A stretch of DNA of 64,000 nucleotides from an uncultured Alphaproteobacteria bacterium (lineage in GTDB: Bacteria; Pseudomonadota; Alphaproteobacteria; Micropepsales; Micropepsaceae). Position numbers and translations under genes: made by a program. Below are positions 20,167 through 30,581 of this stretch, in pieces. A model generated the notes under the pieces. The model was not told the origin of the DNA, searched no databases, and was given only the letters and a program-made list of their open reading frames with translations. Position 1 is the stretch's first letter. Each line of letters begins with the position of its first letter. The DNA lies in assembly GCA_903862715.1 (NCBI GenBank), contig CAIOYY010000063.1:1-64000 (forward strand), read 5' to 3'.

Positions 20167-20916
20167 ATGCGGGAACTGGACGGGCTTTCTGCCATCGTAA
20201 CCGGTGCGGCGAAGAATATAGGCCGGGCTATTGCCTTGGATCTCGCGTCAGGCGGCGCCTCAGTTGCCGTAGTGACAAAATCCGATATGGACGGCGCGAA
20301 TTCGGTTGCAGCCGAAATCGTCGCGCAAGGCGGCAAGGCTGTAGCGCTGCAGACCGACATTACCGATGCCGTAGCAGTGAAGCGTATGGTCGAGGAGACG
20401 GTCGGCGCGTTCGGGCGACTAGATATTCTCGTCAACAATGCGGGCGTCCGTCCCGAAACGCCAATGCAGGACATGACGATAGCGGAGTGGCGCGGCGTCA
20501 TGGGTGTCATTTTGGAGGGGGCCTTTTTATGCTGCCAGGCGGCGCTTCCCCACCTGGAAAAGGGTGGACAAGGCGCTATCGTCAACATCGGCGGCCTCAC
20601 TGCCTATACCGGCGCGGCCCATCGCGCCCATGTGGTTGCGGCAAAAGCAGGTCTTGATGGACTGACCAAGGCACTCGCCGTCGAGCTCGCACCACGTGGT
20701 ATCACGGTTAATCTCGTGTCCCCTGGGCTCATCGATACGGTGCGCGGCAAAAGCTCGACGGCTGTTCCCGATCATCACAAGAAGCACGCCACGCTCGTCG
20801 GGCGGCGGGGGAAACCCGAGGAAGTCTCGTCCATGGTCCGCTACCTTGCGGGACCGAATGGCCGCTACCTCACGGGTCAGACGGTTCACGTCAATGGCGG
20901 CGTATTTCTGCCCTAA
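20167..20916 (+). CDS. SDR family oxidoreductase
   Basis: AIVTGAAKNIGRAIA and NNAG motifs; C-terminal TGQTVHVNGGVFLP. Confidence 0.9.
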   Translation: MRELDGLSAIVTGAAKNIGRAIALDLASGGASVAVVTKSDMDGANSVAAEIVAQGGKAVALQTDITDAVAVKRMVEETVGAFGRLDILVNNAGVRPETPMQDMTIAEWRGVMGVILEGAFLCCQAALPHLEKGGQGAIVNIGGLTAYTGAAHRAHVVAAKAGLDGLTKALAVELAPRGITVNLVSPGLIDTVRGKSSTAVPDHHKKHATLVGRRGKPEEVSSMVRYLAGPNGRYLTGQTVHVNGGVFLP

Positions 20917-21053
20917 TCGCGATGCAACCCTTACCGGTGGTGATTTGTATCGCCATCCTGGACAAGTCCTGTCCGTTGAGGCGAGGCTACGGTCATTGAA
21001 GGATCAGGTTCGCGTTCAAACGGCCAGCGCTGGCTTCAGCGCGAATTTCTAGG

Positions 21054-21830
21054 TTGTATGCATTGACGAAAGCGGAAACAAGTCACGAGCGAATGCTGCG
21101 GGTCCTCGACATTATCGAGGGGCAAAGCGGCGGGGTGACGACTGAGGACATGTTGCAGACGCTCGGCTTCACGCGCTCGACTCTCTATCGCTATCTGAAA
21201 ACGCTTTCCTCCGCGGGGCTCGTTACGTCGCTGCCGAACGTCGGCTATACGTTTGGTCCGCGTATTGCCGAACTCGATTATGAGATGCGCAATCGCGATC
21301 CGCTCATCATTGCCGCAAGGCCGGTAATGGCGGATCTGGTGCGCGATATTCCGGGCATTTCGCTTCTTTGCCGCAGATACCGTGACCGGGTTCTTTGTGT
21401 TCATCAGCAGCGCGGTGACGTGGATTTCACCAGCGCCTATGAACGCGGTCTGGCGCGGCCGCTTTCGCGCGGTGCCGCTTCGCGTATTATTCTTGCTTAT
21501 CTGCCGACCCGGAACATCGCCAAACTTTACGAGGAGCAACCCACCGCCTTTGCCGAGGGCGAACTCGGTTATTCGCTCGGCGATGTGAAGACGGCCCTCA
21601 AGCAAATGCGCGCCCGCGGGTGGGACATGACGCAAGGTCATGTGGCACCCGGTGTCACAGGCGTTGCCGTGCCGATCTTCGATAATCGGGGCGTCATACT
21701 CGCCAGCATGAGCCTGACAGTCGGTAAGCCTCGTTTGGCGGAAGCCGAACTTCAGGCCGTGGCCGAACGTCTCCAATCCTGTGCGCGGATCGTTACGAAG
21801 GCCGTTCGGGGCGCCAGCTCACCCACTTAG
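21054..21830 (+). CDS. IclR family transcriptional regulator
   Basis: N-terminal wHTH (ERMLRVLDIIEGQSGGVTTEDMLQTLGFTRSTLYRYLKTLSSAGLV) and C-terminal effector domain. Confidence 0.87.
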   Translation: MYALTKAETSHERMLRVLDIIEGQSGGVTTEDMLQTLGFTRSTLYRYLKTLSSAGLVTSLPNVGYTFGPRIAELDYEMRNRDPLIIAARPVMADLVRDIPGISLLCRRYRDRVLCVHQQRGDVDFTSAYERGLARPLSRGAASRIILAYLPTRNIAKLYEEQPTAFAEGELGYSLGDVKTALKQMRARGWDMTQGHVAPGVTGVAVPIFDNRGVILASMSLTVGKPRLAEAELQAVAERLQSCARIVTKAVRGASSPT

Positions 21831-21853
21831 TAGAAAATCCCACATTACGCGAC

Positions 21854-21882
21854 TTGACACTATTTCTCCCCGGGGGAATAAC
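21854..21882 (+). promoter_or_regulatory. Possible sigma70-type promoter upstream of the Rieske dioxygenase operon
   Basis: TTGACA (21854-21859), 17-bp spacer containing CCCCGGGG, then AATAAC (21877-21882). Confidence 0.4.
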
Positions 21883-21918
21883 TACGCCCCGGCCTGAAAA
21901 AGGCCCAGTCCTAATCTG

Positions 21919-23211
21919 TTGGATTCCTGCCTGATGCGAGACGCCTTCATCATTGATGATGCCCGGGAGAAGAAATTCCTTCTCAACCGCGAGGCGCTGG
22001 TCTCTCCTTCTGTCCTTCAGGCGGAGATGAAGAAGGTCTTCGCCAAGTGCTGGATCTATGTCGGGCATGCCTCCGAAATCAAAGCCCCGGGCGACTTTGT
22101 CACCCGCCGTGTCACCGGAAGGCCCATCATCTTCTGCCGCGATCATTCCGGCGAGATACATTGCTTCTTCAATACCTGCCGCCATCGCGGCGCCATTGTC
22201 TGCACCGAGCCCGCCGGCAACCGGCGGGGTTTTCGCTGCATCTATCACGGCTGGGCTTATGTGAATGACGGCAAGCTGGCGGGCGTTCCGGGCGCTGATG
22301 CCTATGCTGATACATTCGACAAAAATGAACTGGGGCTGCGCCGCCCGCCGCGTTTCGAGAGCTATCGCGGCTTCTGGTTTCTTTGCCTCGATAAGGATGC
22401 GCCCTCGCTGGAAACCTATCTCGGCAAGGCCAAGGATTATATGGACCTGGTTCTCGACCAGTCCCCCTCTGGCACCATGGAAATCCTTACCGGCGTGCAG
22501 GATTACGACATCGCCGCCAATTGGAAATTGATGGTGGAGAACAGCGTCGACGATTATCACATCCCGACGACGCACTCGACCTGGCTCGCTTACATGGCGA
22601 ACTCCGGCGTGGGCATTCATGTCCCGCAGGGCGAGGGCCTTGTGCTGCCGACCAAGGGCTGGGCTATTGATCTCGGCAATGGCCATTTCACGACCGACAA
22701 CATCAATTTCCGTGGCCGTCCGGTGGCGAAATGGATTCCCATCTATGGTGAAGACGCGAAACCCGAAATGGATGAAATCCGCCGTGAGCTTGTGGAACGG
22801 CTGGGGCCTGACCGCGCAAATCGCGTCGCCGACACCAACCGCAATCTCGTGATCTTCCCGAACCTTGTCATCAATGATGGATCGTCCGTCACGGTACGCA
22901 CTTTTTACCCGGAAAACGCCGCCAAAATGCATGTCAGCGCCTGGGCCTTCGGTCCTGTCGAGGAAAGCGAAACCGCGCGCGCACGCCGCCTTGATGCGTT
23001 TCTCACCTTCTATGGCCCCGGTGGGTTCGCGACACCGGACGATGTCGAGGCACTGGAACTGGTGCAGCAGGGCCTCGCCAATTGGGAAGATGATCCGTGG
23101 TCGGAAATGTCGCGAGGCATGGGCAAGGAAAGCGCGCAGCTTAACAGCGACGAGCATCACCTCCGCATTTTCTGGCGCCGCTGGAATCAGTTAATGGAGG
23201 CGGCACAGTGA
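21919..23211 (+). CDS. Aromatic-ring-hydroxylating dioxygenase alpha subunit (Rieske); ATG at 21934 is an alternative start
   Basis: CRHRGAIVC...CIYHGW Rieske motif; DDYHIPTTHSTWL iron-site region. Confidence 0.9.
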   Translation: MDSCLMRDAFIIDDAREKKFLLNREALVSPSVLQAEMKKVFAKCWIYVGHASEIKAPGDFVTRRVTGRPIIFCRDHSGEIHCFFNTCRHRGAIVCTEPAGNRRGFRCIYHGWAYVNDGKLAGVPGADAYADTFDKNELGLRRPPRFESYRGFWFLCLDKDAPSLETYLGKAKDYMDLVLDQSPSGTMEILTGVQDYDIAANWKLMVENSVDDYHIPTTHSTWLAYMANSGVGIHVPQGEGLVLPTKGWAIDLGNGHFTTDNINFRGRPVAKWIPIYGEDAKPEMDEIRRELVERLGPDRANRVADTNRNLVIFPNLVINDGSSVTVRTFYPENAAKMHVSAWAFGPVEESETARARRLDAFLTFYGPGGFATPDDVEALELVQQGLANWEDDPWSEMSRGMGKESAQLNSDEHHLRIFWRRWNQLMEAAQ

Positions 23212-23711
23212 ACGCGCCGTCCAATGCGATCCGTGTTTCCCGCGCCGAGGTCGAGGATTTCCTCTATCACGAGGCCGCGCTCCTCGATGAATGGCGGCTC
23301 GACGAATGGCTTGAGCTTCTCACCGACGACGCTATTTACGAGGTTCCCCCGAACGATACGCCCGGCGGCAGCTCGAAAAATACGCTGTTCATTCTCGCCG
23401 ATGACATCGTGCGCATCCGCGAACGCGTGAAGCGGCTGAAAAGCCCGAATTGCCATGCCGAATTTCCTCACTCGCGCACGCGCCGCCTGATCACGAATGT
23501 CCGCATTCTCCAAACCGAAGGTAATCTCGTGACCGTCGCGGCGAATTTCGTTTGTTACCGGTACCGTCGCCACGAACGTATTCGTGAATTCGTGGGCACC
23601 TACCGTTTTGTGCTGCAGCACACCCATGACGGTTTTCGAATCAAGGCGCGGCGCACCACGCTCGATGCCTATGAACTGGGGTCCCTCGGCGCCGTGAGCT
23701 TTATTCTTTAG
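23208..23711 (+). CDS. Aromatic-ring-hydroxylating dioxygenase beta subunit
   Basis: EVEDFLYHEAALLDEWRLDEWLELLTDDAIYEVP; overlaps the alpha-subunit stop by 4 nt. Confidence 0.9.
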   Translation: MNAPSNAIRVSRAEVEDFLYHEAALLDEWRLDEWLELLTDDAIYEVPPNDTPGGSSKNTLFILADDIVRIRERVKRLKSPNCHAEFPHSRTRRLITNVRILQTEGNLVTVAANFVCYRYRRHERIREFVGTYRFVLQHTHDGFRIKARRTTLDAYELGSLGAVSFIL

Positions 23712-23777
23712 CCGACATTCTCTATCGTTCCGCCCTCAGGACGAGACCCGGCAAACGGGTCCGGAAAAGGCGAGGCG

Positions 23778-24896
23778 ATGGCGGACAGGACAGCGGTACC
23801 CGAGGAACTGGCGAAGAAATTCGCTACGGAAAAAGACTGGGACACGCCCTATCAGCGCTGGATTCGCGCCGAAGGCCTCGACATCATCCCCGCCCATTAC
23901 ATCCCGAATTTGCGCACCGTTGAATTGAAACCCTGGCTGCGCCGCGAAGCCAAGGGTCTCTATATCAATCACGAAGCCTCCCGCACCTCGAATGATTGTT
24001 ATGTGTGCGAAATCGCACCGGGCAAGAAGATGGCGCCGCAGCGCCAACTCTTCGAGGAAATGGTGCTCATACTTGACGGACGCGGTTCGACCGCCGTCTG
24101 GAACGATAAGGGCGACCGTATCACCTTCGAATGGAAAGCAGGCGCCATGTTCGCGGTGCCGCTGAATTGCTGGCATCAGCATTTCAACGGCTCGGGCTCA
24201 GAGCATGTTCGCTTCGTGTCGGTCACGAACGGCCCGTCTGTGATGAATCTCTACGACGATGCGGCTTTCGTCTTCGACACCGAATATGATTTCGCCAATC
24301 GCTTCACCGGCGAGCCGGATTACTTCACCGCCAAGGGCGAACAGAAAGGCTTTCTGCTGGAATCCAATTTTGTCTCCGATGTCGTCAATCTGCCGCTGAT
24401 CTATGCGCGTGAACGCGGCGCGGGCGGAGGCCATATCCGCTTCAACATGGCGCGCGGCTCTATCCCGAGCCACATTTCCGAATTTCCGGTTGGCACCTAC
24501 AAGAAGGGGCATTGTCACGGGCCCGGCGCCCATGTCGTCGTGTTGTCGGGCGAAGGCTACACATTGATGTGGCCCGAGAATGAAGAACCGAAACGCTATG
24601 ACTGGGAAGTCGGTACGCTGATTGTTCCGCCGAATCGCTGGTTCCATCAGCATTTCAACACCAGTGCGGAGCCGGGCCGCTATCTCGCCTTCAAGCATTT
24701 TTCGCCGCGCAACCCGCAAGGCGTTCCGCTTTCCTGGGTCAGCAGGCGCAAGGGCGGGAACCAAATCGATTATGCCGACGAACCCGCTATAGTCCGGCAG
24801 ATGTATGAGGAAAATCTCGCGAGGAATGGCCTGACATCGAAAATGGAAGATGTCTATCGCGATGAGCTGACCACGCTACCGCCGTTAAAGGCTTGA
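23778..24896 (+). CDS. Double-cupin domain protein
   Basis: Two cupin-like segments (LILDGRGSTAVWNDKGDRITFEWKAGAMFAVPLNCWHQH and VVLSGEGYTLMWPENEEPKRYDWEVGTLIVPPNRWFHQH). Confidence 0.8.
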   Translation: MADRTAVPEELAKKFATEKDWDTPYQRWIRAEGLDIIPAHYIPNLRTVELKPWLRREAKGLYINHEASRTSNDCYVCEIAPGKKMAPQRQLFEEMVLILDGRGSTAVWNDKGDRITFEWKAGAMFAVPLNCWHQHFNGSGSEHVRFVSVTNGPSVMNLYDDAAFVFDTEYDFANRFTGEPDYFTAKGEQKGFLLESNFVSDVVNLPLIYARERGAGGGHIRFNMARGSIPSHISEFPVGTYKKGHCHGPGAHVVVLSGEGYTLMWPENEEPKRYDWEVGTLIVPPNRWFHQHFNTSAEPGRYLAFKHFSPRNPQGVPLSWVSRRKGGNQIDYADEPAIVRQMYEENLARNGLTSKMEDVYRDELTTLPPLKA

Positions 24897-24922
24897 ATTC
24901 TGCCGCAACAGAGAGGATCGCC

Positions 24923-25972
24923 GTGCTGATATCCGGCCTGAAACGCGCTGCTGGCATTATTCCCCTTGCCGTATGGTCTCTCTTTGTCGCCGCGTGCTCA
25001 CAGGAAGCCGCAACGCCACAGGCGGCTGAGCCCGTTTCCGAACGCGTCGCGGCGCTTATCGAAGATGCACGCGAAGAAGGCTCCGTCACCGTCTATTCGT
25101 CGCTTCCCGTTCCGATCATGAACGATGTTGCGGCGGCATTCCGTGAAAAATACGGCATCGACATAGAAATCTGGCGCGGAGGTTCGGAAGAAATCCTGCA
25201 GCGCGCGGTCGCGGAAGCGCGCGCCGGGCGGCATATGGTCGATGTCGTGGAATCGGCCGCCCCCGAAGTCGAAGCCATCGCGCGCGAGGAATTGCTGGCG
25301 AATGTCACCTCACCGGTCTTTGCCGAACTGATGCCCGGTTCCTATGTCGAGGGGCGTCCCTGGATCAATTCCCGGCTGATTGTCTTTGTGGCTGCCTACA
25401 ACACCAACGAAATCGCGTCGACGGACGCGCCCACGCGCTTCGAAGATTTGCTGGACGCGAAATGGAACGGGAGACTGACGGTTGAAGCCAATGATTTCGG
25501 CTGGCTGAAAGGCATGGCCGATGAACTCGGCGAGGAACAGGCGCTATCGCTTCTGCGTAATATCGTCACCACGAACGGTGTCAATGTGCGTGACGGCCAT
25601 GGCCTCATCACCAATATGCTGGCGTCTGGCGAAGTGCCGTTCACCTTCACCCAGTATTACGAACAGGCCGCGCATGCGCGCGACGAAGGCGCACCCATCG
25701 AAGTAGCGTTCCTCGACCCCGTGATCGCGCTCCCGACCGGCCTTGGCATCATGCGCAATGCGCCCCATCCCGACGCTGCGATGCTGTTCATGGAATTTTA
25801 TCTGACCGACGCGCAGGGCATTCTCGCCGGATATGACTACATCGGTTCGAATGTGACACGGCAGGTGCTTCCCGAAGGCATGAACCCCGTCGTCGTCGAA
25901 ATGTCCGATTATCTCGACGAATATGAGAAGTGGCACAATCTGCACCGCGAGATTTTCGCCGCGCGTCGGTAG
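24923..25972 (+). CDS. Extracellular solute-binding lipoprotein (Fe3+/spermidine-type ABC SBP)
   Basis: Lipobox VAACSQ; SVTVYSSLPVPIMNDVAAAFREKYGIDIEIWRGGSEEILQRAVAEARAGRHMVDVVES. GTG start at 24923 preferred; ATG at 24893 also possible. Confidence 0.8.
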   Translation: MLISGLKRAAGIIPLAVWSLFVAACSQEAATPQAAEPVSERVAALIEDAREEGSVTVYSSLPVPIMNDVAAAFREKYGIDIEIWRGGSEEILQRAVAEARAGRHMVDVVESAAPEVEAIAREELLANVTSPVFAELMPGSYVEGRPWINSRLIVFVAAYNTNEIASTDAPTRFEDLLDAKWNGRLTVEANDFGWLKGMADELGEEQALSLLRNIVTTNGVNVRDGHGLITNMLASGEVPFTFTQYYEQAAHARDEGAPIEVAFLDPVIALPTGLGIMRNAPHPDAAMLFMEFYLTDAQGILAGYDYIGSNVTRQVLPEGMNPVVVEMSDYLDEYEKWHNLHREIFAARR

Positions 25973-25998
25973 ACGTTTTCCTCTCCCAGCGGCGGAAG

Positions 25999-27138
25999 CT
26001 ACAGAGCGATCTCGCGTGCCTCGCTCGCTGAAGTCAGAATGGCGAGGCAGGTTTTCAAATTCTCGCGCCCCCATTCGCCGTTCGGAAACACGTCACGGTC
26101 TTCTGCAATCGCGTCGCGCAATTCGATCAATTCGGCCGCGCGCCCAAGGTAGAGCGGCAGCGTGACCTCCTCGCGTCCTTCTTCGGTGTAAATAAACAAT
26201 CCTTGCGGCGATTGGCGAACGACGCCGCGCTCGAACGATACAATATGAAGGCCGAAAAACGGCATGGCGTCGGTTGAGGTCGGGGTTGCGGCTTGAGCCG
26301 GTGTCGCCAACCCTGAGAATTTCTGGCCGTCGGTTAGCGCAACATTGCTTCGTGGGCGCGGCCTTGCGCTGCCTGCACCCGGTTTTGTCGCGCCGAAGGT
26401 GCCGATGTCCCAGGTCAATTCACTGGTGTCGAAATAGCCATAGCCATTAAGGCTGAGGCTGGCGAAGGCGCCCGATGCATAGCGAATCTGCACATGGGCG
26501 TTTCCCTCGCTAGACACATGCGGGTCCCATCGCCCCGTGACCGCGCTGAGCGCGACCGGGGCTGCATTCACGATATAATGCGCGATGTCGATCAGATGCG
26601 GCGCTTGCCTGAGAACAAAGCCCGCGCCCTTTTTCTTGTCCAGTTCCTCAGGCAAACGCGGGCGGCGCAGCCAGTCATTATAAAGCCAGCTATCAATCTG
26701 GATGACTTTTCCTAGGCGACCGGAGCGGGCGATCTCGCCCATTGCGCGAATTGGCGGATCGAAAATCTTGGAATGTCCGATCAGTATCCGCACGCCGTTC
26801 GCCCGCGCGGCCTCCATCATCCTGTCACATTCGGCAACGCTGGCGGCCATCGGCTTCGCCACGATGACGTGCTTTCCGCCCTCGGCCGCCGTCACCGCGT
26901 GTTCGCAATGAAGGTGATTGGGGGTCTCAATCCAGACGGCATCGACCATATCGGATCGGGAAAGTTCGGCGACGCTGTCAAAGGCGGGCAGGGAATAGGC
27001 CGCCGTGAAGCCCGCGCGCGCCTTAGGCCTGATATCGGCGCCGGCCGTCAGGCGCACATTTTGGACCTGACCGACATAGGGTAGGACGAGATTCGCCGCC
27101 GTCCCCAGTCCGGCAATGCCCAGTTTCAATTCGGCCAT
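25999..27138 (-). CDS. Gfo/Idh/MocA family oxidoreductase
   Basis: MAELKLGIAGLGTAANLVLPYV Rossmann start; TPNHLHCEHAVTAAEGGKHVIVAKPMAASVAECDRMMEAA. Confidence 0.9.
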   Translation of the reverse strand: MAELKLGIAGLGTAANLVLPYVGQVQNVRLTAGADIRPKARAGFTAAYSLPAFDSVAELSRSDMVDAVWIETPNHLHCEHAVTAAEGGKHVIVAKPMAASVAECDRMMEAARANGVRILIGHSKIFDPPIRAMGEIARSGRLGKVIQIDSWLYNDWLRRPRLPEELDKKKGAGFVLRQAPHLIDIAHYIVNAAPVALSAVTGRWDPHVSSEGNAHVQIRYASGAFASLSLNGYGYFDTSELTWDIGTFGATKPGAGSARPRPRSNVALTDGQKFSGLATPAQAATPTSTDAMPFFGLHIVSFERGVVRQSPQGLFIYTEEGREEVTLPLYLGRAAELIELRDAIAEDRDVFPNGEWGRENLKTCLAILTSASEAREIAL

Positions 27139-27222
27139 GCGGCTCCCCATTGGACCCAAGGACGGGCTACTGACATAATGAGTAAAGCAGGCCCGCATAA
27201 GACCCGCACGAGGAAATTCTCG

Positions 27223-28509
27223 ATGATCACCGCAGAAGAAAACGAACTCCTGACCCGTATCGGTCCCGGTACGCGCATGGGCAATTTGTTGCGTCGCTAC
27301 TGGCAGCCGGTGGCGGGCCTTTCGGAAATGACCGAGCGCTGGACCATGCGGGTGCGGATGCTGGGCGAGGATCTCGTTCTCTTTAAAAGTCGTGCGGGCG
27401 GGTTCGGGCTTATCGCCGAGCAATGCCCCCATCGTGCGGTATCGCTCCTCTACGGCATTCCGACCGAGGAGGGCATTCGCTGCCCCTATCATGGCTGGAT
27501 GATGGATGGCGAAGGCCGTTGCCTGGATCAGCCGAACGAAGCGCGCAATGCGTTGAAGGGCACCATCGTCACCACCGCCTATCCGGTGCAGGAAATGGGC
27601 GGGCTGTTATTCGCTTATATGGGCCCGAGCCCTGCGCCGCTTCTGCCGCGCTTCGACGGTTTTGTCGAACCGCGTGCCATCCGTCATATCGGCAAGGCGA
27701 TCATCGACTGCAATTGGCTCCAGATCATGGAGAACTCGGTCGATCCGGTGCATACGGAATGGCTGCACGGCAAGCTCTACGAATTCCTGAACGAGAAAGA
27801 CGGTGCCAAGGTTGCGATCTCGCGGCATCACGCAAAAATCGCCTTTGACGAATTCGAGTTTGGGATCATCAAGCGTCGGTTGCTCGAAGGCCAGAGTGAA
27901 GACGCGGATGATTGGAAGACAGGCCATCCGCTGGTATTCCCGAACACGCTGGCAGGCGGCAGCGGCGGCGGCGCGTGGACACAGAAAATTTTCCAGGTTC
28001 GGGTTCCCGTCGACGATACGCATACGCGGCATTTCTGGTACCACGCCTATGTTCCGCCGAAGGATACCCCGGTGCCCGCGCATCTTCTCGACAAGGTGCC
28101 GGTCTATGAACCGCCGGTGAAGGATGAGAAGGGCGAATATCTGCTCAATTACATTCACGCGCAGGACATCATGGCCTGGGTCAGTCAGGGCCCGATTGCC
28201 GACCGCACCCGGGAAAAACTGAGCGCCAGCGATATGGGCCTCGTGATGTATCGTCGCATGCTGAAACGCGAAGTCGAAAAGGTTGAACGCGGTGAAGACC
28301 CGATCGGGACATTGCGCGAGGCCTCGCATAACCGCGTCATCGATCTGCCGCGCGAGCGTGGCAAGGATATGTATTCCGACGGCTTTGTCAGCCACATCCG
28401 CCGACAGATGTCGATTTTCTCGCCCATCGCCGAGGACCTGATCGAGGTTTTCACCAAAGATCGGGGTCAGCGCGAAGCTGCACGGGAATCCGTCCCGGCC
28501 GCCGAATAG
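27223..28509 (+). CDS. Rieske 2Fe-2S oxygenase (phthalate 4,5-dioxygenase oxygenase-subunit-like)
   Basis: CPHRAVSLLYGIPTEEGIRCPYHGW; NWLQIMENSVDPVHTEWLHG. Confidence 0.9.
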   Translation: MITAEENELLTRIGPGTRMGNLLRRYWQPVAGLSEMTERWTMRVRMLGEDLVLFKSRAGGFGLIAEQCPHRAVSLLYGIPTEEGIRCPYHGWMMDGEGRCLDQPNEARNALKGTIVTTAYPVQEMGGLLFAYMGPSPAPLLPRFDGFVEPRAIRHIGKAIIDCNWLQIMENSVDPVHTEWLHGKLYEFLNEKDGAKVAISRHHAKIAFDEFEFGIIKRRLLEGQSEDADDWKTGHPLVFPNTLAGGSGGGAWTQKIFQVRVPVDDTHTRHFWYHAYVPPKDTPVPAHLLDKVPVYEPPVKDEKGEYLLNYIHAQDIMAWVSQGPIADRTREKLSASDMGLVMYRRMLKREVEKVERGEDPIGTLREASHNRVIDLPRERGKDMYSDGFVSHIRRQMSIFSPIAEDLIEVFTKDRGQREAARESVPAAE

Positions 28510-28520
28510 CAGAACTCTAG

Positions 28521-30581
28521 ATGCGTCGCGCTCTTTTCCTTGCGTCTCTTTCTCTCCTTACCGCGGGTCCCGTATCCGCCGATGAAGGCATGTGGACGTT
28601 CGACAATTTCCCGGCCGAAATCGTTTCCGAAAAGTACGGCGAGACCATCGACCAGTCCTGGCTCGATCATGTACGCCTCAATGCCGGACGCATGTCGAAT
28701 GGCTGTTCGTCTTCCATCGTTTCGTCCGAGGGCCTGGTCCTCACCAACCATCACTGCGTCATCGGCTGCGTGCAGAATCTTTCAACGCCGGAACGAGACT
28801 ATGTCGAGACCGGCTTCTTCACTGCGACGCGCGACGAGGAGCGACCCTGTCCCGCCATGCAGATCGATGTGCTGGTTTCCATCGACGATGTGACGGCGCG
28901 TGTGTTAAGCGCAACCGATGGCAAGACGGGCGAGGATTACACACGCGCGCGCGACGCCATGGTGGCCATGCTGGAATCGGAAAGTTGCGCGGGAAGGACG
29001 GATACGCATCGCTGTCAGGTCGTCACGCTCTATCAGGGCGGTCAGTTCAAACTCTACTCTTACCGCAAATATACCGATGTGCGGCTTGTCTTCGCGCCCG
29101 AAATCGGCGCGTCCTTTTTCGGCGGGGATCCCGACAATTTCAATTTTCCGCGTTATGCCTTCGACGCGTCCTTCCTGCGCCTCTACGAAAATGGCGTCCC
29201 GGTCCGAACGCCTGAACATCTTACCTGGAGTACGGAAGCGCCCTCAGAAGGCGATCCCGTCTTCGTGGCGGGAAATCCCGGCGGCACCAGCCGTCTCCTG
29301 ACCGCGCCGCAACTCGCCTTGCTGCGCGATGCCATTTATCCCGACAATCTGTTTTTGATGTCCGAATGGCGCGGTCGTCTGACCGAATTCAGCCGGATCG
29401 ACGCCGAACATGAGCGTATCGCCACCAGCGATCTGTTCACGACCGAAAACAACATCAAGCGCCTTCGGGGCGAATTGAAAGCCCTTTCCGATCCGGCGCT
29501 GTTCGAAATCAAGCGCGCGTCTGATGCCGAACTGAAAGCCTATGTCGACAATGATGCCGCATTGGCGGCTACAGTCGGCGATCCCTGGACCGAAATAGCG
29601 GATGCCCAGCGAGAGCGGGCGGCGCTCTATTCCACTTATTACTTTCTCGAATCCCGCGCCGGATATTTTTCGGAACTGTACGATCACGCCGTCGATCTTG
29701 TGCGCGTGGCGGCTGAGCGCGGCAAACCGAATGCCGAGCGCCTGCCGGAATATGCCGATGCGCGCCTTCCCATTCTCGAGCGCCGTGTGCTTGCGGAAGA
29801 GCCCATCGAGCCTGAACTTGAAGCGTTGAAGCTCGAATTCTGGCTGACGAAACTGCGCGAATACCTGACCGCCGATGCGCCGGCGACGCGTACCTTTATT
29901 GGGCGCTCATCGCCCCAATACTTGGCGCAAAGCCTTTCCGCCTCCCGGCTCGCCGATCCCGCTTTCCGCAGAGCGCTATGGGAAGGCGGCATGGAAGCCA
30001 TCGACGCCTCGGACGATCCGATGATTGTCTATGTCCGCGAGACGGATGCCGCGGCCCGCGCGATCCGCAAAGATTATGAGGAGCGCGTCGAAGGCCCGAC
30101 CGGGCGCGGCATGGAGCGGATCGCCCAGGCGCGTTTCGCGGCCTATGGCACAGGGGTCTATCCCGACGCGACCTTTACGCTGCGCCTTTCCTACGGCGCA
30201 GTTGAAGGCTGGGAAGAGAATGGCCGTGTCATCGCGCCCTTTACCTATTTCGCCGGTCTCTATGCCCGCGCGACCGACTATCCTCCTTTCCGGCTTATCC
30301 CTGAATGGTCCGCAGCCGAAGATACGCTCGATCCCGGTATCGTGTTCAATCTCGTTTCGACCAACGACATTATCGGAGGCAATTCGGGTTCGCCGCTGCT
30401 GAGTGCGGAAGGTGAGGTCGTCGGCGCGGTGTTCGACGGAAATATCCTGTCGCTCGGCGGAAATTTCCATTTCGATCCGGCCGTCAATCGCACGGTTTCC
30501 GTCTCGACGGCCGCGATCACCGAGGCGTTGGAAAAAGTCTATGGACGGGCCGCGCTGGTCGCCGAATTGACCCAGCCCTGA
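28521..30581 (+). CDS. S46 family serine peptidase (dipeptidyl-peptidase 7/11-like)
   Basis: Signal peptide; GLVLTNHHCVIGCVQ, IIGGNSGSPLLS; MWTFDNFP at the mature N-terminus; 686 aa. Confidence 0.92.
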   Translation: MRRALFLASLSLLTAGPVSADEGMWTFDNFPAEIVSEKYGETIDQSWLDHVRLNAGRMSNGCSSSIVSSEGLVLTNHHCVIGCVQNLSTPERDYVETGFFTATRDEERPCPAMQIDVLVSIDDVTARVLSATDGKTGEDYTRARDAMVAMLESESCAGRTDTHRCQVVTLYQGGQFKLYSYRKYTDVRLVFAPEIGASFFGGDPDNFNFPRYAFDASFLRLYENGVPVRTPEHLTWSTEAPSEGDPVFVAGNPGGTSRLLTAPQLALLRDAIYPDNLFLMSEWRGRLTEFSRIDAEHERIATSDLFTTENNIKRLRGELKALSDPALFEIKRASDAELKAYVDNDAALAATVGDPWTEIADAQRERAALYSTYYFLESRAGYFSELYDHAVDLVRVAAERGKPNAERLPEYADARLPILERRVLAEEPIEPELEALKLEFWLTKLREYLTADAPATRTFIGRSSPQYLAQSLSASRLADPAFRRALWEGGMEAIDASDDPMIVYVRETDAAARAIRKDYEERVEGPTGRGMERIAQARFAAYGTGVYPDATFTLRLSYGAVEGWEENGRVIAPFTYFAGLYARATDYPPFRLIPEWSAAEDTLDPGIVFNLVSTNDIIGGNSGSPLLSAEGEVVGAVFDGNILSLGGNFHFDPAVNRTVSVSTAAITEALEKVYGRAALVAELTQP

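Noticed and set aside
21793-23160. 455-aa minus-strand ORF
   Set aside because: Antisense to the Rieske alpha subunit.
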